Of a stretch of DNA of 64,000 bases, positions 58,231 through 64,000 are shown in pieces. Made by a program: the position numbers and the translations under genes. The stretch lies in assembly GCF_034479515.1 (NCBI RefSeq), contig NZ_CP140152.1, forward strand, positions 6,257,843 through 6,321,842, in the 5' to 3' direction. The notes under the pieces were generated by a model. That model searched no databases, had not been told where the DNA came from, and saw nothing but the letters and a program-made list of their open reading frames with translations. This DNA is from Duganella zoogloeoides. Its GTDB lineage: Bacteria; Pseudomonadota; Gammaproteobacteria; Burkholderiales; Burkholderiaceae_D. The stretch's first letter is position 1; each line of letters begins with the position of its first letter.

Positions 58231-60324
58231 TTATCCTGCCCGCCGCAAATTCATCACAAAACTGACGCCATGATCGACATTGTGCGCGCTAATCGTGCCG
58301 CCCATCTTCGCCATATATGTCTTCGCCACGAATAGCCCCTGTCCGCGGTTGCCGTTGGCGCCCGATTCTGCCTGGTCTGACACGCCGTATTCGAAGATTT
58401 TGCCGATCATCTCGGGTTCGATTGGAGGACTTTGATTGTGAATCGTGATGGTGGCGCCGGTGTCGCCAGCTTCCAGCGTGATCGTGATCGCACTGCCTCG
58501 TAAGCGATAACGCTCGGCATTGCGCAGCACATGCGTGACCACGTCCTCCAGCGAGTATTCGTCCGCCCGGGCCAGCAACGCGTCCGGCCCGTTGAAGTGG
58601 ACCTGGTCGATGCCAATGCACGGCGCATTGTCGGCCACGTGGCACAGGAACGCGGCGACGTCGATTTCAGTGACCTGCAATTCGGACGACTGGAACGCTT
58701 CGCTGGGCGACGCGCGTCCATACAGCACGCGAATCGCCTGCTGCATGCGATTGATGTAGCGGTGGCTCTGGTCGTCCGCGCTGCCGTGCAAGAACATCAA
58801 CGACTGCAACGGCGACATGATCTCGTGACCGACCGCGTGCCACATATCGCGCTCCTGCTCGGCGCGAAAATTTTCGCGCTCCACGTCTTCGCGCACGCGG
58901 CGCAGCAGGTCGTGCAGGCCGGTGGCCAGCACGCCAAGTTCGTCCTCTCCGCGCAGATCGGCCAGGTCGGCCTCGGAAAATCCGCGCGCCGTGCGTACTC
59001 GCTCGCCGACATCGTTGGCGCGCTTGATCAGCACCTTGATGCGGCGGATGATGCCAATTTCAATCACAAGCCATGCCAGCGCCAATGCCGCCAGCATGGC
59101 GCCGACGAACCACGCCAGCCGGCTTGCCACCACGCTCAGGCTTTTGCTCACGCTGCGTACATCACCTTTGAGCAGGATCTCGTAGCTGCCTGCCGGCGTG
59201 GTGATGATCTCTTTCGCAGCCAGCGGCACGTCGTAGGCATCGACCGGCAAATGGCGGATCAGCGTCGTCACCACGTGCCACGACTGTTCTTCCGGATCGA
59301 CGGCGCCAACCAGTTGCGGCATGTCGGCCGCAGGCACGCTGCCATCGCGCATATCGTTTTGTGCCACGCGCCTGATTTGCAGGCTTTCTCCCGGCAGCAG
59401 CATCGGCTTCAGGTCGGCCAGCGAGAACGGCGGCGCGCTCGGCCCCTTGCCGCTGTCGAGCAGAGGTGGGCCATCGCCTGGCGCCAGGACCGCGATGCTG
59501 ACATTGATGCGATGAAGATCCTCGGGCGGCCACACCGGGCGGCGTTTTTCGAATAGCCCCTCCTGCAGCACGCCAATCGGCAAGCGCAGCGAAAAGAAGG
59601 CGCTGCGTGCGCAGCGGCTGTCGTCGTCGTTGCCGGCGGGTTGATTACAGTGCGGGTTCTGCCAGATCCAGCCGCGAAAATCTTTTACCGCTGGCGCTTT
59701 GGCGCGTGCCACATCTGCCGCAGTGAAGCCGGTCAGCCGGCCGCGCATGCCGCCAAAACGCGAGCGTGGCGTTTGCGGTTCCGTACTTTCCTCGAACGGT
59801 GCGATCCACTCGTACACCTGGCCGCGCAGCGCAACCTTGACGGTGACGCGGTGGGCCTGGTCGAGCACCTGGTCGCCGCGCACGTGTGGCACCAGCAGCG
59901 CGCTGTCGAACGTGCCTGCGACATAAATAAAGCCGCCGGCCCACGGGTTGTTGCCGATGCCAACGCACAGCGAACCGTTGTCGCCGTACTGCGCCAGGCA
60001 GCCCGACATCGCCACGGCCTGCTGCACTTTTTGCAGGTCGTCGAAATCGAGTGCCGCGAATGGCAGCAGCAGCGGATGCAGCGCCGCGCCGCCGCCAGCC
60101 GCTGGATTGAGCAGCGCCAGTTGGCCGGACGGATGGCGCAAGGTGGCCGCGATCTGCTCGCGGGTTTTCTGGAAATTGATTTGATAGTTCTTGTAACTGA
60201 GCTGCTTCTCCTGCTGCAGCACCGACAGCGCCAGGCCCACTGTCGCCACCATCAGGAACACGAAGGTTGCGCGCAGCAGCAGCCGCACGCGATAGGGGAC
60301 CAGGCTGAGACGGCGCCAGTTCAC
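58231..60324 (-). CDS. Membrane sensor histidine kinase
   Basis: A 697-residue kinase: membrane helix near residues 17-38 (LLLRATFVFLMVATVGLALSVL), a large periplasmic sensor of about 360 residues with four Cys (including GCLAQYGDNGSLCVG), a second helix (LAWFVGAMLAALALAWLVIEIGII), HAMP-like segment, DHp helix with phospho-His in HAVGHEIMSPLQS, and an ATPase domain with HVLRNAERYRL (N box) and GNRGQGLFVAKTYMAKMGG (G2). It resembles the kinase side of a PfeS/RprX-like system, but the ligand is unknown. The GTG at 60322-60324 lies one base after the response-regulator stop, so the pair is co-translated. It faces the rrn terminator. Confidence 0.9.
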   Translation of the reverse strand: MNWRRLSLVPYRVRLLLRATFVFLMVATVGLALSVLQQEKQLSYKNYQINFQKTREQIAATLRHPSGQLALLNPAAGGGAALHPLLLPFAALDFDDLQKVQQAVAMSGCLAQYGDNGSLCVGIGNNPWAGGFIYVAGTFDSALLVPHVRGDQVLDQAHRVTVKVALRGQVYEWIAPFEESTEPQTPRSRFGGMRGRLTGFTAADVARAKAPAVKDFRGWIWQNPHCNQPAGNDDDSRCARSAFFSLRLPIGVLQEGLFEKRRPVWPPEDLHRINVSIAVLAPGDGPPLLDSGKGPSAPPFSLADLKPMLLPGESLQIRRVAQNDMRDGSVPAADMPQLVGAVDPEEQSWHVVTTLIRHLPVDAYDVPLAAKEIITTPAGSYEILLKGDVRSVSKSLSVVASRLAWFVGAMLAALALAWLVIEIGIIRRIKVLIKRANDVGERVRTARGFSEADLADLRGEDELGVLATGLHDLLRRVREDVERENFRAEQERDMWHAVGHEIMSPLQSLMFLHGSADDQSHRYINRMQQAIRVLYGRASPSEAFQSSELQVTEIDVAAFLCHVADNAPCIGIDQVHFNGPDALLARADEYSLEDVVTHVLRNAERYRLRGSAITITLEAGDTGATITIHNQSPPIEPEMIGKIFEYGVSDQAESGANGNRGQGLFVAKTYMAKMGGTISAHNVDHGVSFVMNLRRAG

Positions 60325-60325
60325 C

Positions 60326-61024
60326 TCAACGGCTTTCGGTATCGGCCCAGCGGAAGCCACGCATCGGAATGTTCTCGACGCAGGCGAAGCCGGGATCGAT
60401 TTCGCGGAACGCATCGCGGATGGTGCTGACATGCTTGCGGATGTTATCGCGATTGCGCCCGCTTTTGACCACCTCGAACAGTTCATCGTACGACACCACC
60501 TGGCCGCGCCGCGCGAACAGCACCGCCAGGATGCGCTGGGCCGTCAGCGGCAGGTTGATGCGATGGCCGCGCCACATTGGCGTGCGCTGGCGCAGCGGAT
60601 CCATGCTCAGTTCATCCGCGTTGGCAGACGGCAGCGGCGGCGCTTTGTCCTTCACGGCGCGCAGGATCTCGAGGAAGGTTTCGATAAAGTCGGCTTCCTC
60701 GAAGGTCGCCTTCTGCAGATAGTCCCAGGCGTCGAGCGCCTTCATGATGCTGCGGTAGATCGTGGCCGGCATGGCGGATACCACGAGCACCGGCGTTGCA
60801 TGCCGCTTGTTGATGGCGTTGATGATGGCGACGCCGGCGTGGCGCTCGCGCCCCAGTTCGATATCGAGCACCACCAGGTCGTAGCGCTCGCGCGCGATGG
60901 CGGCTTCGGCGTCGTCGCGGCTGAACCATTGGTCCACTGCGATACCCGGCCGCGCGGACTCGATCCAGGCGCGCAGCTGATTGCTGGTCGGCAGATCGTC
61001 CTCGATGACGGCGACTTTGGCCAT
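60326..61024 (-). CDS. OmpR-family response regulator
   Basis: A 232-residue regulator. Receiver: acidic pair in VAVIEDDLP, phosphoacceptor Asp in LVVLDIELG, then VLVVSAMPAT and LQKATF (conserved Lys). A winged-helix effector follows (about 135-230: PLTAQRILAVLFARRGQVVSYDELFEVV, DNIRKHVSTIRDAFREID, IPMRGFRW). It binds DNA as a dimer under control of the adjacent kinase. The ATG at 61022-61024 faces the SPFH gene; two matched sites in between may be its operators. Confidence 0.9.
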   Translation of the reverse strand: MAKVAVIEDDLPTSNQLRAWIESARPGIAVDQWFSRDDAEAAIARERYDLVVLDIELGRERHAGVAIINAINKRHATPVLVVSAMPATIYRSIMKALDAWDYLQKATFEEADFIETFLEILRAVKDKAPPLPSANADELSMDPLRQRTPMWRGHRINLPLTAQRILAVLFARRGQVVSYDELFEVVKSGRNRDNIRKHVSTIRDAFREIDPGFACVENIPMRGFRWADTESR

Positions 61025-61050
61025 GCTGTGCTCCGCTGCTTGTCAATCCA

Positions 61051-61150
61051 GGAAGTATCCACGGTTTTAGCGCAAAAGTCACAGACCGGCCTGCGAGGAT
61101 TTCTTCACAGGCGCGGAAGAGAGACTGCCGGTACCGGCGTTGATACTTCC
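61051..61150. promoter_or_regulatory. Divergent promoter region with paired inverted sites
   Basis: GGAAGTATCCACG (61051-61063) and, inverted, GGAAGTATCAACG (minus strand of 61138-61150) match in 12 of 13 bases, about 75 bases apart. They lie between divergent regulator and SPFH genes, where autoregulatory operators are expected. Direct evidence is only the sequence match. Confidence 0.5.
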
Positions 61151-61220
61151 GCATCGTCGGGCGCACCATGTCTGCAAGGGATAGGCCCTGAATTTCAAAC
61201 ATGACGAAAAGGTGAATACC

Positions 61221-62423
61221 ATGGCAGAGCGGCTCAAGCGGATCAAGCAGATGGCACAGGCAGTACGCGACACATTGCGCGGCAGCGCCGCCGGTGCCGT
61301 ATCTGCAGTTGGCGGCGTACGCCGCAACGGCGCGATGTTGCTGGCACTCTGCCTGGCCGGCGCCGCCGGCTATGGGCTGTGGACGCACCCGCCGCTGGCC
61401 AAGCTGACGCCGGGCAGCCTTGGCATCCGCACCAACCAGCTCACCGGTTCCATGGCCGTGGTGCGCGATGGGGCGGTGCTGCTGGTGCCGGGCGTGCACG
61501 GGTTGCGCCAACTCTCCCTGCTCGACCAGGTATATCGCCCGAGCCGCAGCGATCAAAAGCCGTTCCAGTCGGTGGAAGGACTGGCGCTCGGCGTGGACCT
61601 GTCGGTGCGCTACGCGCTCAACGCTGACCGTGTGGCCGCCATCGCCCGATCGCTGCCGCCCGATATCAACGGCGCCATCGTCGAACCTGCGGTGCAGGGC
61701 GTGATCTACAGGGTATTCACGCGTTATACGGTGCGCGAGATCTTTTCGTCGCGGCGCGCCGAGATCCAGCAAGCCATTGAGGCGGAACTCAAGCCCAAAC
61801 TGGCGGCGGACGGCATTACGCTGCGCGGCATCACCATCGGCAAGATCACGCTGCCCGAGGAATACCAGGCAGGCATGGAAAAGCTGCTGGCCGAAGAACT
61901 GGAAACCGAAAAAATGCGCTACACGCTCGAACTCAAGGAAAAACAGGTGAAGCAAACCGCGCTGGAGGCGGATGCCGACAAGATCCGCCGCGAAAAAGCT
62001 GCCGAAGCCTCCGGCAATGAGCAGATCATCGCCGCCCGGGCACAGGAGCAGGCCATGGCGCACGTGCTGCCCTTCAAGCAGAAGCAGATCGAACAGCGGC
62101 GGCTGGAAGCGGAGGCCGACAAGACCGCGCGCATCAAGACGTCGGAGGGGAATGCCCAGGCACGCCTGATCGAAGCCACCGGTGAAGCCGATGCCCGCCG
62201 CAAGCTGGCCGACGCCGAAGCCTATCGCCAGGATACGATCGGCAAGGTGGCGGCAGCGCAGATGGAACGCGAGGGCGAACTGATTACCCGCAATCCGCTG
62301 CTGATCCAGAAAACCATGGCCGACAAGCTGTCGGACAAGGTCTCGGTCATCATCGCCCCGCCGCCGGCTAACGGCGGCTTTATCGGCGCGTCGCTGCTCG
62401 GCAGCGCCAAGGCAGGAGAATAA
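61221..62423 (+). CDS. SPFH/band-7 (prohibitin-like) membrane protein
   Basis: A 400-residue protein: N-terminal membrane helix ([17 protein letters not shown]), SPFH/prohibitin-homology domain (about 70-240: [67 protein letters not shown]), then a long coiled coil ([35 protein letters not shown]) and a Gly-rich tail. SPFH proteins form ring assemblies that scaffold membrane proteases or other partners. The ATG at 61221 has AAGG eight bases upstream; the GTG at 61212 is too close. It pairs with the next gene, two bases away. Confidence 0.88.
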   Translation: MAERLKRIKQMAQAVRDTLRGSAAGAVSAVGGVRRNGAMLLALCLAGAAGYGLWTHPPLAKLTPGSLGIRTNQLTGSMAVVRDGAVLLVPGVHGLRQLSLLDQVYRPSRSDQKPFQSVEGLALGVDLSVRYALNADRVAAIARSLPPDINGAIVEPAVQGVIYRVFTRYTVREIFSSRRAEIQQAIEAELKPKLAADGITLRGITIGKITLPEEYQAGMEKLLAEELETEKMRYTLELKEKQVKQTALEADADKIRREKAAEASGNEQIIAARAQEQAMAHVLPFKQKQIEQRRLEAEADKTARIKTSEGNAQARLIEATGEADARRKLADAEAYRQDTIGKVAAAQMEREGELITRNPLLIQKTMADKLSDKVSVIIAPPPANGGFIGASLLGSAKAGE

Positions 62424-62425
62424 CC

Positions 62426-63940
62426 ATGTCCCTCATTGCCACTGCCGTCATGCTGGCGATCGTCACGCAAGACCAGGCCGCGTTGCGTGCCGCGCCCAAG
62501 GATAGTGCCTCGCAGCAGGCCGTCCTGTGGCAGGGCGATAGCCTGGAGATACGCGGCGAGAAGCAGGACTTCCTGCAAGTGTACGACCACCGCCGCGAGC
62601 GGGCCGGCTATATCCGCGCGGCGCAGGTGCGCAGAATATCGCTGGCGCCGGCGGATGCGCCGGAGCTGCTGTCGGTGGTGCGCTTCCTGCGCGATACGCC
62701 GGGCGCCGAATCGCTGGGCATCAGCTATGTCGTAGCCTATCTGAAGGCGACGCCGGCAGCGGCCATCACCGCCGAACCGTTCGACGCGCTGGGTAGCATG
62801 GCCGAACGGCTGGCACGCCGTGCTTCGTCCCGGCTGGGCAAGCAAGGGGACACGGTGATTGCCGCGCACCTGGAGGCGGTGGCCAATTATGGGGTAGGCA
62901 TTCGCAGCCAGGAAGCAGAGGGGCGCATGCAGCTGTGCTACGACGGCGAAGCGTTTCGCCGCGTGCTGGCGATGCAGTCGACGCCACCGCAACGCGCCGC
63001 AGCCGCGCTGGGGCTCACGCGCACCGAGTGCGTCGATCCCGCGCTCGGCCCGGGCGCCCGCGCGGCGCTCGATACCTGGCGCGCGGAAGTGCTCGATCGC
63101 GTGGAGCTCACCGGGTTGGCGCCGCACTTGCGCAACCGCCTCCACATGCGCCGCGCGGCGGTATGGTCGTCGGTGGCATTTGCGCATGCCCGCAAGGGCG
63201 AACCCGCGCTGCAGTCGGCTCAGCGCGCCCTCGATGAACTGGGGCTGGTGGAGCCGGGGGAACTGACCGAGGACGATGCGACCGCGTTTGCCGAAGCGGG
63301 TGTGCGCGTTGGCAGCATACTGTGGGCGGCCGAGGCCAGCATCCCTGTGTCCGCCCCGGCGTTACAGGCTGTATCGGACCGCGCAACCGCCGCGATGTCG
63401 GCAGCGTCGATCGCAGCGACCAAGACACAGACACCTCTCGCGTCTTTATCACCGGCGGCGGGGCTGCGGGTCATGACGGTCGCCGGCGAACCAGGCGAAA
63501 CCTGCGTGCTGCTGGTGGACGGAAAACATGATGTGCAACGCCCACTGGTTCGCCGCTGCAGTTATGGCGTAGTGTGGCAGGCATCGGCGCGGGCCAATGC
63601 GCAGGGCACGGCGCTGGCGTTGGCGGTGCAGCCAATGGAAGGCTGGCGCGAGATGTGGTTGTTCCACCAGACCAGCGCCGGCTGGCTGGTGGATGTGCTG
63701 CCGCCGGCTACGACCGAGCCGGGCGTGGGCTATGCGGAGTTTGCCGGCTGGGTGCCTGGCACGCAAAACATGCTGGTAGCACGCGAAGCGCGGATCGATG
63801 GCCGCTACAAGCGCAGTTTCGAGCTGGTAGCAATCGATACCCTGGCCACGCTGAAATCGGCCGACAAGCCGTCTTCGCTCAGCCAGTTCTATCGCTGGCA
63901 AGATCCGGCCTGGCAGCGCCAGACGGTCGCGTTGCGGTAG
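62426..63940 (+). CDS. SH3-like-domain protein, partner of the SPFH protein, function unknown
   Basis: A 504-residue protein with a short N-terminal hydrophobic stretch ([17 protein letters not shown]) that may be a signal. Residues 15-70 look like a bacterial SH3 domain ([47 protein letters not shown]). The middle is helical ([25 protein letters not shown]). The C-terminal 170 residues are beta-rich with repeated Trp ([24 protein letters not shown]). No enzyme motif is recognised. It starts two bases after the SPFH stop codon, so it is surely co-translated. SH3 domains of this type often bind peptidoglycan or peptides. Confidence 0.75.
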   Translation: MSLIATAVMLAIVTQDQAALRAAPKDSASQQAVLWQGDSLEIRGEKQDFLQVYDHRRERAGYIRAAQVRRISLAPADAPELLSVVRFLRDTPGAESLGISYVVAYLKATPAAAITAEPFDALGSMAERLARRASSRLGKQGDTVIAAHLEAVANYGVGIRSQEAEGRMQLCYDGEAFRRVLAMQSTPPQRAAAALGLTRTECVDPALGPGARAALDTWRAEVLDRVELTGLAPHLRNRLHMRRAAVWSSVAFAHARKGEPALQSAQRALDELGLVEPGELTEDDATAFAEAGVRVGSILWAAEASIPVSAPALQAVSDRATAAMSAASIAATKTQTPLASLSPAAGLRVMTVAGEPGETCVLLVDGKHDVQRPLVRRCSYGVVWQASARANAQGTALALAVQPMEGWREMWLFHQTSAGWLVDVLPPATTEPGVGYAEFAGWVPGTQNMLVAREARIDGRYKRSFELVAIDTLATLKSADKPSSLSQFYRWQDPAWQRQTVALR

Positions 63941-63959
63941 CGCCGAGGTGTGCTGCACG

Positions 63960-64000
63960 ATGTCGAAAAAAAGCCTTGTCGATACTATTGTTTCTTGGCT
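63960..64000 (+). CDS. Possible start of a next gene (cut by the window end)
   Basis: ATG at 63960 opens a frame beginning MSKKSLVDTIVSW, with GAGG at about 63944-63947 and a 19-base distance from the previous stop. Only 13 codons are visible, so this is a suggestion. Confidence 0.3.
   Translation, partial: MSKKSLVDTIVSW

Overview
The window is a stretch of chromosome from a betaproteobacterium, most likely family Oxalobacteraceae (Massilia/Duganella/Janthinobacterium-type). This rests on the GC-rich coding style, the rrn operon with tRNA-Ile and tRNA-Ala in its spacer, the 16S sequence style, and the betaproteobacterial order gyrB-dnaN-dnaA-oriC-rpmH-rnpA-yidD-yidC-mnmE. The genus cannot be fixed without a database. 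The replication origin lies near 33.0 kb, with dnaA-dnaN-gyrB read leftward and rpmH-rnpA-yidD-yidC-mnmE read rightward.

Left arm (1-27.5 kb) is accessory-rich. It begins with a cut M28 peptidase gene, a Cache-type chemoreceptor, a lipoprotein, an OmpW porin with a near-perfect FNR/ANR box, a solute-binding protein, a DJ-1/PfpI protein and a stress-type protein. A complete type I Wadjet anti-plasmid operon (jetA-jetB-jetC-jetD) follows on the minus strand, preceded in the same direction by a lone MNT nucleotidyltransferase gene. Next comes a type VI secretion fragment: tssF, tssG, a VgrG with a probable effector-docking tail, a phospholipase D effector (Tle5 type) and its Sel1-repeat immunity protein. 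Then comes a visibly AT-richer block with a C5-cytosine DNA methyltransferase facing a two-gene operon: a cytosolic protein with two GHKL ATPase domains plus a receiver-domain protein. An IS1182-type transposase remnant separates that block from gyrB. The methyltransferase/GHKL/receiver block is the best candidate for an undescribed (probably defence or DNA-surveillance) system.

Centre (27.6-37.5 kb) is the conserved replication, RNase P, membrane-insertase and tRNA-modification core. Right of it (37.5-52.6 kb) are a four-repeat OAA-family mannose-binding lectin, an SMP-30-like secreted protein, a small Cys-rich protein, an Hpt protein, a CAP-domain lipoprotein, PssA, an aldo/keto reductase, a PBP5-type carboxypeptidase, a hydrolase, a thioredoxin-like ferredoxin, a VanZ-like protein, an MCE lipid-transport operon (permease with fused STAS-like domain, ATPase, MlaD-like, PqiC-like) and a B12-binding radical SAM enzyme.

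The rrn operon (promoter 52.73 kb; 16S, tRNA-Ile, tRNA-Ala, 23S, 5S; terminator 58.2 kb) is complete. After it lie a periplasmic-sensing two-component pair on the minus strand and, divergently, an SPFH/band-7 protein with a partner SH3-like protein. A pair of matching inverted sites in the divergent promoter suggests that the response regulator controls both directions.

All calls come from reading the sequence; no homology search was run. Where several start codons are possible, the chosen one and the reason are stated.
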